A DNA stretch of 64,000 bases from Aphelenchoides besseyi (taxonomy: Eukaryota > Nematoda > Chromadorea > Rhabditida > Aphelenchoididae): positions 4,340,001-4,404,000 of the forward strand of contig JAMPIQ010000003.1 in the NCBI GenBank assembly GCA_024699855.1, read 5' to 3'. Of this stretch, positions 1 to 11,545 are shown one piece after another. The position numbers were made by a program, and so were the translations under genes. Each line of letters starts with the position of its first letter. The first letter of the stretch is position 1. The notes beneath the pieces were generated by a model. That model saw only the letters and a program-made list of their open reading frames with translations. It did not search any database and was not told the origin of the DNA.

Positions 1-589
1 AACCGGTTGAACGTTTTGCATCTGCTGCATTGATGGTAATGTCATAAAACCCCCGTTCTGTTGCGTTGTATAATTATATTGATAATTGCCATCTGGAAGT
101 ATGAACGATTGTTGGAAGGGTTGAGACATTGGCTGTTGAACAGAGTAATGATGCGGATAACTGAAAGAAATAATCTCAAGCACAGTCGTTTAAAAAGAAC
201 CACTTACTGCATTTGATAATTCTGATTAGCATAATTGTGATGGCCGCCATTACTCACACTAACCAGCATTCGTTGATCTTGATGGTTTATCGTACGTTGA
301 ATGTTGGCGTCCGGCGACAAGTACAAAGTCGGGTTCCTGAAACAAACGATACAGTGTCTTATAGTGACAACACAACTTACACATTATTGCTGTAGAACGT
401 TTGATTTCCCGTCATGGCGTTCATCTGTGGTGTGCCGAAAGCATAAAATCCATTGTTTACTTGAGCATTTGGATTATGAGCAGCAGCAGTGCCGTTATGA
501 GCGTTCAAATGTCCAACATTTTGAGTGCTGGCTGGCGGCGGTTGCCGTTGATGTATTCCTTGAGCCGATGGTGCCGGATGATGGCTCAT
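1..589 (-). CDS. Q/N-rich protein, 5' part only (runs off the window)
   Basis: I do not recognise the family. Three coding exons are visible on the minus strand: 589-381, 336 to about 210, and about 162 to 1, with GTAAGT-type donors and a TTTCAG acceptor, all in phase. The visible protein of about 165 residues begins MSHHPAPSAQG and is rich in Gln, Asn, His, Pro and Tyr, so it is low-complexity and probably disordered. No folded domain is visible; any would lie beyond position 1. A 3' splice site (GTTTTCAG, ending near 623) lies 33 nt before the ATG with no coding exon before it, which suggests trans-splicing or a 5' UTR intron and supports this start. A transcription or RNA-binding factor is possible from composition alone, but that is only a guess. 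Confidence 0.6.
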
Positions 590-622
590 CGGTAGCCAAA
601 AAAAATAAAGAGTGGAGTTTTC

Positions 623-1369
623 CTGAAAACAATCGATGAACGTGAGTCAAAAGCCACGTATCAACAATCACGGGTTTACGATCAGAATCCAAAACATTGT
701 TTTCTCGAACGGCAATACGTTTAGAAATCAACTCGAGCGATTCAACTTGTCGAAGATGATTTTGTAAACTGCGGTTTTGAAATCAAAAACACAAAAATAG
801 CAGTTTTGGCCTACCGAATTTTCTAGACGCCGTCCAACAAACCACAATGCAAAAACATCTGAACGGGAAATTGAAAGCAAAGAAAATCGTTTCCGTTCAT
901 AAAAAAAGCTCCAAAAAAAACATCATTCGATAGTCGACAAACCACCAGATCGCCATCAGTTTTCCAATACACAAACAGAAAAGTGCCGAAATTTCTGCAG
1001 TTCAAAATCTGCGAAGATAATCGAGAAACAAGGTGGTCAATGAAAAAACAACATTCCGCGGCTAACCATCATTTTCGTTTCATCTCGTTACCCTACTCTC
1101 CAGACGAACAAATCCGTCGCAGTTCCACGATGTGTTGAAAGAAGAGAGCGGTGAGTGCGACTGATGAGTGTATGTCCCGGACATCGACTGAAATGAACGC
1201 ACAACCAACACGCAGCGTGGTACATAATACCAAGGACCGGCAATCAATCGTTGCGAGACCTGCTGAGTCGATTGGATCGAAACTTTTAGCCCGACGATTA
1301 CCTGGTGAACGAATCAAAAATCAATGGAGATTATTTATTGGTAACGAAATATACAATTTGGCAAACAAG
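623..1369. other. Intergenic, putative promoter of the Q/N-rich gene
   Basis: About 750 bp between the 5' end of the Q/N-rich gene and the 3' end of the coiled-coil gene, both on the minus strand. Short open frames exist on both strands but none has splice support or protein-like composition. I see no RNA gene or repeat here. Confidence 0.5.
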
Positions 1370-3168
1370 TTAAAGTAAAACAACTTGATTATTATTCCCG
1401 TTCATTTCCTCATGAAGTCGTGGACTGTTTGGAGCGCTTTGAGTTTTCCCAAACGAATCGCGCAGATCCTCGTACTTGCGACTTAAATCGATTAAGTTTT
1501 TGTTCAACGATTCAATCAACTGGTGCATGTTAGCAGACTGTTGACATTTGTCTTCGTACGACTGTTGTAGTTGGCTGTGCTGAAGAGTACAAAATGATAT
1601 TTAGTGGAAGAAATTGATACTCACTTGAACCTCAAAATCATGTCGTACTCGTTCCAATTCTGCGTCGTGTTCTTTATTTTCCAATTCGAGCTTCTTCGAC
1701 CTGAACAGAAACTGCGTTTCAGAAATGATAAATAACAAGTCGTCAAATGAGCAATTTAAAAAGTTGGAAGCATTTTGATTACTGTAGAGGTCAAATGTAC
1801 TTTGGAGTTGTAACTATAAATTTCACGTGAACAAAAAACAAACATACCATTCAGCTAGAGCACTATTCTCCTTGCATAGTCTCTGTTGAAATTCGAAATT
1901 ACTTTCCGCTTGTTTGGCCGACTGATCGCGATGTTCGGAGAATTCCGTCGTGAGTTTTGTGAAGCGAGTTCGCAGATCCTCCAACTCTTTATCTTTATCT
2001 CGGCATTCTTCGATCAATTGATCGTAATCTTGACGAAGCCGTTCGTATCTGTAGAATTTTTTGTGCAATTCACGGACTTTAAAACTTACTTTTCGGATAT
2101 CTCTTTCATTTCATTTTGAACGCCGAAGAGTGAGTCTTGAATTTGTTGGATCTTCGTGTTGCTCGAGTTCTTCACGTTTTCTAGTTCGGCATTCAACAAC
2201 TTAATCTAAAGGATTTTCGATTTAAACATCGCTCTCTACAGTCTCACTTTGTAGCCAGCACACTCCTGATTGCAACTCATTTCTCTCAATAATCGCAGCT
2301 CCGTGTTCAGTGACTGCCATTTTAGCTGCCACTCTTCCGCTTCCGCTTTGATGCTCGAATTTAATCTGCAATTTGACATTATTGAAATGCGTAGACTTAA
2401 TCGAGTTACCGTTCCAGCTGCTCGTTTGCCGTTTTTTCATTCTGAATTTGTTTACGTTGATTCTCGATTATTGCGTTTTTGCCCGCAACCACTGCTGAGA
2501 GTTCAGCAAATTGCTTCTCCAGTTCGTCTGCTCCACGACGCGGCAACCACAAATCCACATGATTTGTGGGATCTTGGACATTCTTGAAGATTGCAACTCG
2601 ATTCCGAAAAGAACCCCGACGTTCGCGCGGACTCGGTGGTGTCAATTGAACATTGTTGAGTTCTGAAATTTGAAGGCATCAGAAGTGTATGTGTACTGCA
2701 ATTACCGTTCGTTATGTAGCCTTCGTTTTGTGCCATTAAACTTTGGATAGTTCGAACTGTTTGCTCCAGCTGTTTTGATGCGTTTTCATAGCTGTCAAAT
2801 GGGAAGGAATTTCGACCTCCTGCAAAAACGATGTACATTGAACTATTCCGTCTTTTTTGAAGGTCACGCCTTCGAGATGCTTTATTTGAACTTTACGGCA
2901 AAACAAATAATTAGGTAAACAACGGTGCTGTGCATTGTAAGTGCTTACCCAAAGTAACTTCGTATTCTTCACTCGTTGTCCAGCCATCACTAGGCGGATG
3001 AAAAGCTTTACCATCGAAAGGCAGAACACGTTTAGTGTTGGTTTTCGAGTCACGTAACGACAATTGAATAGCACCCGGAAACGCAGATTGCAACGAAGTC
3101 AACAGAATCGGGTCGGTGTTGGATTTAACTTCCAGTTCCCGCGACTCGACAAAAACTTTAATGGACAT
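1370..3168 (-). CDS. TDP-43 N-terminal-domain-like plus coiled-coil protein
   Basis: Exon 1 (3168-2949) encodes about 73 residues that resemble the TDP-43 N-terminal ubiquitin/DIX-like fold: an N-terminal strand, then LLTSLQSAFPGAIQL, a basic hairpin, and PSDGW before the last strand. In TDP-43 the equivalent FPGA and GW positions are conserved and this domain drives head-to-tail oligomerisation. No RRM follows. The remaining exons (2819-2706, about 2662-2412, and others down to 1370) encode roughly 360 residues that are mainly heptad-patterned and rich in Glu, Gln, Lys and Leu, so a long coiled coil, with a basic Ser/Pro-rich stretch (SPRERRGS) between. It ends with a Ser/Pro/Asn tail and TAA at 1372-1370. 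Exon phases agree throughout. Inference: a self-associating scaffold in which the NTD oligomerises and the coil dimerises. The partner and compartment are unknown. Confidence 0.7.
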
Positions 3169-3804
3169 TTAGCTGCAAATTGAAGTTAAAACAAACGAAT
3201 TGAACGCGTGGAGCGACAACAACAACCGCCGGCTGTTTACCCAAATCGCATTGTGTTTTTTTCTTCGGTGCGTGATCGTCCGCCCGTTTAATCTGCGGAA
3301 ACCGATTCTCGTCCTTTCCACGTCGCTTTGTTGGCGTAACACCGAAAATGCCCGTAGCGTTGATGCTCATAAACGACGAGAAGTGATGATAAGCTGCGAG
3401 CTGGTTTGGTGTTCGTTTGCCTTCAACTGAACACTTCCGATAGCCAGAAATTGACACAAAAAAACTTCAGCAATTTGATAGAACAAAGAAGACAACTATA
3501 CGAATTGTTTTTACATACAGACTTTTTAGTGCAATTGTTTCTTTAGCAAATTAGATTAAATATCGTCCCACAAATCTTAGAGTTATTGTCGTTGTTTGGA
3601 TTAACTCGGAATGAATCAGCGGACCGATGTTCGATTAACGGCGGTCAATTCAATTTTAACAGTCTTTCGAAGTCCATACGCACGATTGACAAACATGACG
3701 GTTAATCCGAATGGTGGTCCTCGTTAAGACGAATTGAAAAGTGTTCATAAAGTGGACACTTTTAATTCGCGCACTCATTCTTTGGTTGTCATTTCCTCGT
3801 TAAC
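3169..3804. other. Divergent intergenic region
   Basis: About 640 bp between the divergently transcribed coiled-coil gene and the MBL-fold gene; it probably holds both promoters. A 99-codon minus-strand frame (3457-3158) overlaps the upstream gene's start and has no splice or homology support. I see nothing else. Confidence 0.45.
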
Positions 3805-4938
3805 ATGCGAAAATTTATACTGTTAATTGGACTCTTCGTTTTGACAACGGCAATTAGACCACGAAAAAGTAGACAATGGAGACAATTGCGTCCAAATTGT
3901 GGATCCCTCGACTCGTTAATAAAAAGCTACCCGAGGTACCCGGAATCCGCACCCTCACAATTTCCATCGAATATGTTTCCGTTTCCATTTTTCGCTCGTT
4001 CCGGCTTTCGTGGATTGGGAATACCGAATGAAGTCATTTTGAGGCGAATGGGTCGTCCGTGCGAGGTAATAAACAGTCCGCATCATCTTGTTACACTTAA
4101 TTGATAGGGACCGGTAATTGAACCGTTAACATTCGGAGTTTTTGAACTCGAAGAAGATACTCTCAGGGTGAGTGCTGGAACAACATTGGTTACCGACGAA
4201 AAGAAAGAGAGCGGAGATATTTGTTTGATTTTGGTCGATACTGGAAGTTCCACTCAACGCATGCCTATTCTAGGAGGTTAGAAAAGTTGCTGGACGCGTT
4301 TAATAAACGAATTGAAGGGTTGTCGTCCGTTGGAGTTCGACCAGAGTACATCAACAATGTCGTACTCACTCACATGGATTTAGATTCAACAGGTAATCTG
4401 AATCTTTTTCCCGATGCGAATGTCTACGTTGGAAATCGAAGAGTGAAACAAGACATTGTTTTCTTTCCACGAGTTGCTCCGCAATTTGTAAGTCGAAAGA
4501 TTCGAATCAAAAGCTAAGGGTTGGCACTTTAAGGATCAGTCAAATAGCGGTTTACCGTTTTCTCGTTTGTGCGATAACACGTTTCTGTATTTGACACCCG
4601 GCTTTTCTACAGACGACCTCAGCGTCGTTGTTCGGAATGTCGCCGGCTATGGAACGGTCTCGATCGTTGGAAATTTGATTATCGATGAAGATGATGCAAA
4701 GAATAACAGCATCATCGCTCGTTTTGCTCAAAATTCCGATCAAAAATCTCTGTGGGAAAGCAGCCGCAAAGAGATTATTTGTATGAGTGACTACATTATT
4801 CCAGGTACTCAAATTTCTGTTTACCGTATTGATTAGATTGCTATTTCAGGCTATGGTGTAAGTTTCAAAGTGAGCGAAGAAATGAAAAAGCAATGCAACC
4901 AGACGGTCATGAATCAGACCTCTTCGGCGAACATTTAA
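3805..4938 (+). CDS. MBLAC1-like metallo-beta-lactamase-fold protein, degenerate zinc site
   Basis: Five exons (3805-4065, 4108-4276, 4318-4487, 4534-4804, 4850-4938; introns of 41-46 nt) give a 319-residue protein with an N-terminal signal peptide (MRKFILLIGLFVLTTAI). The fold matches MBLAC1-type metallo-beta-lactamase proteins: the strand LVDTGS, the helix followed by VVLTHMDLDSTGNLNLFP, TPGFSTDDLSVVV and an IVGNLI strand. In active members the signature is THxHxDH and a later TPGHT. Here the second and third His of the first motif are Asp and Ser, and the TPGH His is Phe, so the di-metal site is probably lost. Inference: a secreted pseudoenzyme with a binding or regulatory role. C. elegans has several MBLAC1 relatives (swip-10 is one), which fits a diversified family. 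The reading frame is intact, so it is not an obvious pseudogene. Confidence 0.78.
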
Positions 4939-6679
4939 ATTCCACAGATCTTTACCTCAACAAGAAGAATAAACGTAATTTACTTCGAGAAAGTGTTTTG
5001 TTGTGAAAAGGTCAAAGAAAATTAGATTTCCGTATTGACGAAACAGATAAAAAGATGTTAGTTCTCTTTGATTTCCTTTACGTCAACCGGTTATGCAAGC
5101 TGCTATTTGGCCTTCGAAGTAAACGGAAGTGATAGAAAGATTCAAATTAATTGATTTTGACGTATTTCGGCGGATGTCTTTTGCTCGTTCTTTCAAGTTT
5201 CTGTTTTTGGACTTTACGATGAAAAGAATTCAACATTCAGACGTTTTCCGTTCTGATATGTTTACCTGCTAATAGGCGTTGCAGAAACGATCATGTTCCG
5301 CCTCTAACAATAGGCCCGAGTTTGTTGAGGTGGGAATAATTCGCTTGCGAAAATTCACAAGTTTTTTCAACCCTACGGAACATTGAACGTGAGTGTGAAG
5401 CCGTGAAATTTGTGTTTGGTCCTATGATTTTTGCGTTCGAAAGCTCGATAAATCAACCGCTTTCCAATGCGTTCAATGACCGTAACACATGATTAGACAT
5501 TTGGAAGACGTATCCCGTTTAATAGGTTTCCTCGATTGAGCACTCTCGACTGCTTTTATCGTTTCGTTCTTGTCGACTGAATGGCCAATTCGTATTTGTT
5601 TTCATTGCTCTTTGCGGCCATTCAAGTGCTTTCGTGGTCATGATCTCCGGCCACAGGAGAATTGAGAAAATAATCCGAAAAAGATAAGCACTCAAACTTG
5701 ACCTCGACGTTCGTTCGAATTGTCCTTTCGCGTTACAGAGTGCATTTTCCTGCAAACCAATCGACCGAAACACCACCACCACTCAATTGCCTTCATTGGT
5801 TAATCTACAAGCTTTCAGTTATGATTAAATGCGTGGGTTTCTCAATCTTATAGAGGCGAAAAAATAGGAGAAAGGAAATTGGTTTGATTAGGAACCATGT
5901 GTCTAGCAATAGTGGACCTTCAAATCCGATCGATTTTCTTTCAAACAAAATTGGATTTCCGGAACGTTTTCGAAAGTCGTGTTTTTGTTTGTCTGATTAT
6001 CATAAACCAGAAGAAGACGCGTAAAATTCAATTCCCGTCTTTGAATGTTCGCCTTACGGTCAAAAGGGCCACTCGAGTTGGGGCGTTTGTTTCTTCGCAA
6101 TTTTTGTGGTTTGAAATGTTAATGTTCCCGTCTATTGATGTCATGAAGAGAGGAGAGCAATGAACCAATGATTCAACTACAAATAACCGCTCGCCTCCAC
6201 AGTTTAACTGCTAATTGCACTTTTGTTTTGAGTTTATTGTTACCGTCCAAGTTTGTACACCCACTTTGCTTACAATCGTTCATTAGTTGGCGAAGTCTTT
6301 CGAAAATTGAACTCATGTTTAGATCCCTCGAGAGTTCTACTCTTCATCACTTCGTTTCCACTTTAAGAAGTTGGTCGAAAGGTTCTGCTCTAAATTACAC
6401 GTTCCTTCTTCTTTGTAGCCGATCTGCTCGAAATTCTACAGATGAATCTTCTTTGCAAACATTTTTTCGACTACCAATCATTCGTTAATCTTCCACACAA
6501 AGCCGTTCAGTTGCACAAGACTCCACATAATCAGGCAGGTGTTGATCCAACGGCAGGTAGGAACAGGAGTTGTTCTGCTTGAATTTAAGATTGTAGGTTG
6601 GGCGCCGAAGAATCTTCAAGTGCAGGTTCGATAAACACAATCACTGTCAATCATTTCTGCTGAGTTTTAGGGCAAAAAC
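4939..6679. other. Intergenic
   Basis: About 1.7 kb between two plus-strand genes. Open frames up to about 106 codons occur (for example 6168-6488) but read as low-quality translation without splice partners. A T-rich acceptor (GAGTTTTAG, ending 6670) marks the 5' end of the next gene. I see no RNA gene, repeat or mobile element. Confidence 0.5.
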
Positions 6680-7828
6680 ATGCCGGCAAGTGGAGCTCGA
6701 GCGTCTCGCAATAACATCGAAATAAAACCCGGCATTCATCGACACGCAAGCAAACTCCACCGGCATCGACAATGGGGCGAACGACACGGAGGTTGGTAAC
6801 GAAAAAATAAAACGAAGCTCTTCATTTAGAGTTGCGAGAGGAAAAGATCGTTCCGCACAAAGACAAATGGATGGTTTCGCTTAATGGCGATTTTCGGCAT
6901 CTAGAAGACGACCTGGAAGAAGAAATTGCTCACCCGACGGTCGCTGACTTTTTGCCCAAATGTCTCAAAGTAACTGTTAGCAAACAACCTTATCATCAAC
7001 CAACTTTTCAGAACAAAATCGAACTTGGCGTTCAGCTGTTGGTTATTTTGACCGTAACTCCACGCTTCGACTTTCTTACCGTAACCATCAAGAAAATTCG
7101 TGGATTAGAAACCGCAAAAAGTATGTGACGAGCAATCGAAAGCCCATTAATGTTTGCAGATCTTTTTATCCGCGTTCAACTTTACGAAGGTGCTAAAATT
7201 GTCGATGAACGTGAACATCCGCTCACAATCGAGGAGCCAGAAGCCGAAGAAGCACCTCTGCAAATCGACGTTGCACGTCCACTGCCTAATGGCTCCACGA
7301 GGTTATTCAATAAACATCTCATTCACGACAAACATTTTAGTCGGGGTCGTCCGGCTGTTTCTTTGAGTCCTCACCCGGTTTGTAATCACGTTCATCGAGT
7401 TCATTGGAATGACGAGGAAGAACCACAATTGGAACGTCAGGAGTCGAACTCAACAATTCAAATTCAAAACTTTTTCAACGCGTCGGTTTCTGAGTCGTTT
7501 TTGATGCGTCTAACTCCCGACCAATTTTCCGTAACATTTCTGGTTATTCAGGTATCTAACGTCATTTAACTCGTTTCATTGCTCATTTGAGGTCTTTTCA
7601 ATTTCTCGTCGTTCCAACCCAATGCCGTCGCCCGAAGAAGGACCGGTAATCGAGAATCGAATTGTGACCGGCGAAATGGAAGAATTAATTGGAAGTTGTG
7701 CCATCGGATCGACTGCTTTTACTCAGGGAATAAGACACTGGAGACACATGATTGAGAGAATTGGAACCGCAACCTGTGGTTGGCATCGACTTTGCGGAAC
7801 TCGAACTTTGCCACCAACTGATTTGTGA
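6680..7828 (+). CDS. Single-C2-domain protein of the synaptotagmin superfamily
   Basis: Four exons (6680-6791, 6830-7120, 7160-7551, 7592-7828) encode 343 residues. The start is supported by an orphan acceptor (TTTTAG) 9 nt before the ATG. After about 110 basic/acidic residues without a membrane segment, the sequence follows a C2B-type fold: FDFLTVTIKKIRGLETA, then LFIRVQLYEGAKIVDE, a roughly 90-residue insertion rich in His, Arg and Glu, MRLTPDQFSVTFLVIQVF, and the C-terminal GIRHWRHMIERIGT...GWHRL, which matches the RHW...WH(T/P)L ending of synaptotagmin C2B. The Asp pairs that bind calcium in loops 1 and 3 are absent. Inference: a calcium-independent cytosolic C2 adaptor in membrane traffic. 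Assignment to a named synaptotagmin-like subfamily is not possible from this alone. Confidence 0.72.
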
Positions 7829-9186
7829 CGTCAAATTGTGTTTCGTAGATTTTATTGCAGAAATAAATTACTAAAAACAAAAGAACTCACAGATATAGAC
7901 AAACATAAATGCAGACTTAAGGAGTTGATTCGAGGACTGGAATTGCAGAAATCAACGTTGTTGCAATAGCAAATTGTGTTTGGTACTCCAAAAACTAAAG
8001 TCTCCGTGCAACCAACGATGTTTTCGTTGGTACTGCGATTCTCGCATCCCTTTGATGCATAACCGAATTTCTCGCCAACTAAGCCAAAAAGATTAATCCA
8101 CTGAACTAATCACTGACCTAATGATTTGACACAATAATCACCGTAACAAAAACCAACCGCACATTCATGCGGTGAATGGCAGTGGAAACACATGCGTTTC
8201 ACGGCCGTTGAAACGGCAACTGATCCACCTAAAAAAATTCATTCAACAGAAAAATTTTGTTCTATCAGGCATCAGGGGAATATTTTCCAAGACATTTCAA
8301 GCTTATTACGGCAAGATATCTTTCTGTTGAGCTTTAACTATATCATCTGCCCGAAACCGCTTAACTACCCACTGCGCTACGCAGTCACCCACGCACCAAC
8401 CGTTTTCTGAGCCTCTAGTTCGGGTCTCACTAGTCCATTAAAATGCATGGACAACAATAAAAAGCTATAACTAACCTTCTAGTCGATGTGTTATGAATGC
8501 AAGCAGGAGAAGGAAGACCCAAAAACTGCAAACTCCGATTTTCGATCTCATTTCAATGGCGATTCGCAAGTGTTCTACTGAACATGATCCGAGCTCTGAT
8601 CTTGACGACTAAAACAAAGTTATTTTTTGTAAAAAAAGGCGACGAAGGTTGAGGTCCGGAAATATGGAAAAGAATTTGAGCTTTTGAGGACGTCGAGCGA
8701 CTTCGGGAAATCGGAGACGCGCCGTTTTTCCTGTTTTGGATTTCCAGTCGACGATGTAAATCGAAACGATCAGAAAACGAGCTAATTGGCAACACGCGTT
8801 TCCACGTCGAAAATCAAAACTTTGGCCGTTTGGCGGAAACGCGACGCCGAAAAGCAGGTCGACCGGAAGGCATTCCGCGTGAACGCAAATCGCCACAGGA
8901 AAACACCGTTAATGCACTCGGTATTGGCCAAATCGCAACCAGCTTTGCTGCTAATTGGCGTAATTTAACGCTGAAAACATTGCCCGATTCCTCGACCCGA
9001 ATTCCGCTCCGCTTGCAATTCCACGTCTCGTTGACATGACAGACAAGGCCTTCGGCTTCTTGCGTGTCTTTTGATAATTTGGCCCGTAGAAACGAGATCC
9101 CAACGAAACAGAAATAATCGTAAAATTTTATTAGCAAAAATAAACTACTATTTGTAATTAGCTGAATCTGAGAGCACCAAGTTTGT
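7829..9186. other. Intergenic
   Basis: About 1.36 kb between convergent genes (C2 protein and CKI A). Nothing with coding support is seen. A short tRNA A-box-like string occurs on the minus strand near 8365-8380 but no B box follows, so no tRNA is called. Confidence 0.5.
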
Positions 9187-9629
9187 TCAACGTGAACGTC
9201 GCAGTTTTGCGTTGTTCTGACGATCATTTCGATTGGCCACCGGATTGTTTCGTTCATCTCGTCCTGGCGTCTTGCGGTCTGTTGTGCGTCGAGAACGAAG
9301 ATTTTGAAAGAATTTTGGCACCTGAAATTAGCCAACTGATTCCCATTGCTTGGCTTCGAACCGACCTCGTTTTTGTCAACCTTTTTGTATTCAAACGAAT
9401 TTTTGGGATCGCTCTTCTTCGGAGTACCGTGCTCGAAATCGAAGTCCCAACGTTTCGCCGCTTCGGTCACGTGTTGCTCTTCACGTTCCCGAAGCCACTC
9501 ATCGACTCGGTCCTTATTCGGAATTCCGAACAAGGTCTTCGGGTTCTTGCGGCGGCGACGTTTGACGATCTCGTACGACGATAAGCGAATTGTGCTGGTG
9601 GTTGCGGAAGAGTGAACACGAGGAGCCAT
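9187..9629 (-). CDS. cki: Cip/Kip-type cyclin-dependent kinase inhibitor (paralogue A)
   Basis: Two exons (9629-9366 and 9321-9187) separated by a 44-nt intron with a weak GTCGGT donor give 132 residues. The kinase-inhibitory domain is clear: a cyclin-groove Cy motif (KTLFG, residues 31-35, like RNLFG of p27), a long acidic/basic helix, the CDK-binding WDFDF at 61-65, and FEYKKV at 79-84. Exon 2 supplies VPKFFQN, equivalent to the p27 segment that enters the ATP pocket, followed by a very basic Arg/Asn tail (probable NLS). The intron call matters: reading through it gives a long meaningless frame, while splicing restores the expected VPxF segment. Family role: binds cyclin-CDK2/4 in the nucleus and enforces G1 arrest. 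The equivalent of p27 Tyr88 appears to be Phe. The protein is shorter than C. elegans CKI proteins and lies 1.9 kb from a paralogue in the same orientation. Confidence 0.9.
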
Positions 9630-11545
9630 CGTCCTTACGGGATGTTCATTTGCATTGATCTTGTGGCCAAGCTGAAGAACGAAAATCGAAAACAATCGGG
9701 AAACACGACGCGCTTCGATGGGAGTTCGCGGCGTGGACGCAAAATCGACACAAACAATCACGACGAGAAATGAAAACGCCGCGGCAGAAATAATTTGGGG
9801 CGAAAATTCGAAATTTCGACGTAAAAACAATTTTGGATCATGCGCACAACCGACGTTTGTTTTTTTGTTTACCTCAACAAGAAAAACGAAGAGCAGCGAA
9901 GGAAACGTTGCGCTCGAATCTCGTTGGTTTTTTCTTCTTTCTCACTCGCTCGTCATTTCGATTTCGCGTCGCAAAACAGCGAACAACGCAAAGCGACTCT
10001 CGTTTCGGGCGATCGCTGCGGCCAAAACACGGTGCGAATTTCGCAAAACGCGGCCGAAACGTTTTGTGGCCTCGGAGATTACGACCGCGAGATTTCTGTT
10101 TTTTGTGGGTCGGTTGTGGTTTTGCAGTAAATGGTCGTTTTGATTGTAACCTTGAAGGCCAATGTCGAGATCATTTCACTTGACCTTCACGAAACGACGC
10201 TCTCGCTGGTAACCACCGAATTGGAAGCCGCAAACTTGAGATCAACAATTTGAATAAAAATTTGTTCTCTCGTTCATTTTTCACGATCGTCAGGAAGAAA
10301 GACGTTTTTTTGCGTCGAACTGACAGGTGAATGGAAATTAATAGTCGATCCCAGCGACGAATCTGGGGCACTTTTTTCTTAGATTCTGCGCACAATCCAA
10401 TTTGTCAATTGTACCATTGCATTAGAATCAAACTCGCAGTTTCACAGCTCAACGACTACCCAGACGATAATTGAACGTGATTCAAGTGACCCTCCATTAG
10501 CTTATTGAAGCGGAAAAGCGAGAAAGTTTCCTCTCGGATTTGCGAGGTAACCCCACAGCTGTTGTGATTTTTGACACATGTTGCACAATGGAGATGGTCA
10601 TGTCCGGTCATTACGCAGCGCAGATGGTCAATCTGCTGCGAGAGGAATCATCGTGCAATTAGATGCATTAAACCCCTTCTCAAGTATACGGAAACAATCA
10701 ACATGACAAATTGATCGAACACTTGGCGACCTCAACGTGCAAATTTCTCGTCCAATGGTCAGCCGTGAATGAAAAGATCGCAAGATGAATCAGCGATTTT
10801 TCTGGACAATGTCCAGCGCTGCGATTTGCATTCAACTTTTTATGACTTGTCAAAAAACTTTGGTTTTTTGTGTCGGACATCAAAGGTCAACAGATGTGCG
10901 TTTTGTACACGAGAATTAGCATTTTTGATCGGCCAGGTGTGTCCATGCGATGACACTGTCCTTTGGCGTCGTGCGCAAATCGAATTCAAGTTGACCACCG
11001 TCTTTTGTAGCAACTCGTCTGTAAACCGGTTTGCTTTTTGACTGCGATTCCCAAGCTCGTTCGGCGGTTTTTTCGTTCTTCAACTTAATCAAAGATGCGC
11101 ATTTGGCCGTGTTTCCTTTGGGACCTACTGCGTGTGGACACGTGCGACGGAGTTCAAATCGAAAAGACCGCCCAGCTGCAAAGCGATGACCCGCCCGACA
11201 ATGAGCGTATTGTTCAGCTCGGGAATAAACATAAACGCCGACAAAACGAAGAGCTTAATTGGCCCAAAATGCGCCTTTCCGCCCTTTATCTTAAACCGCA
11301 GTGACCGCAAGAAGTTGGACGTGAAATCCGATCGGACCTCTCGCGGCGTCGGCTTTTGATGATGTGAAACGAGTTTGGGGAAATCGGATGTTTATTTAGA
11401 TTAAAACTCTGCAGACAAACGACGAAGATAAATTACAAAAAAGGAGCGAACAAATTAATTAGAAACAGTTTGCGATTACGATACAAAGAACATTGGCACC
11501 GTTTAACCGAAACCAAACCACGAAGCTGACTAGACGGCACGACGC
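9630..11545. other. Intergenic between the two CDK inhibitor genes
   Basis: About 1.9 kb, presumably the promoter and regulatory region of CKI A plus the 3' end of CKI B. Long open frames on both strands around 9700-10200 reflect GC-rich composition and lack splice support. I see no exact E2F octamers of the kind clustered upstream of CKI B. Confidence 0.5.

Noticed and set aside
4221..4320. Apparent frameshift in the MBL-fold gene
   Set aside because: A 41-nt intron (4277-4317, GTTAGA donor, TTGAAG acceptor) joins the two frames in phase, so the gene is intact.
8365..8380. tRNA A-box-like string (GTAGCGCAGTGGGTAG) on the minus strand
   Set aside because: No B box (GGTTCGANNCC) lies at a suitable distance and no cloverleaf can be drawn; at most a decayed tRNA-derived element.
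8814..9830. 338-codon minus-strand open frame taken as one protein
   Set aside because: Only the middle is Cip/Kip sequence. The upstream part is 5' flank and the downstream part reads through the 44-nt intron; splicing restores the expected VPKFF segment and a basic tail.
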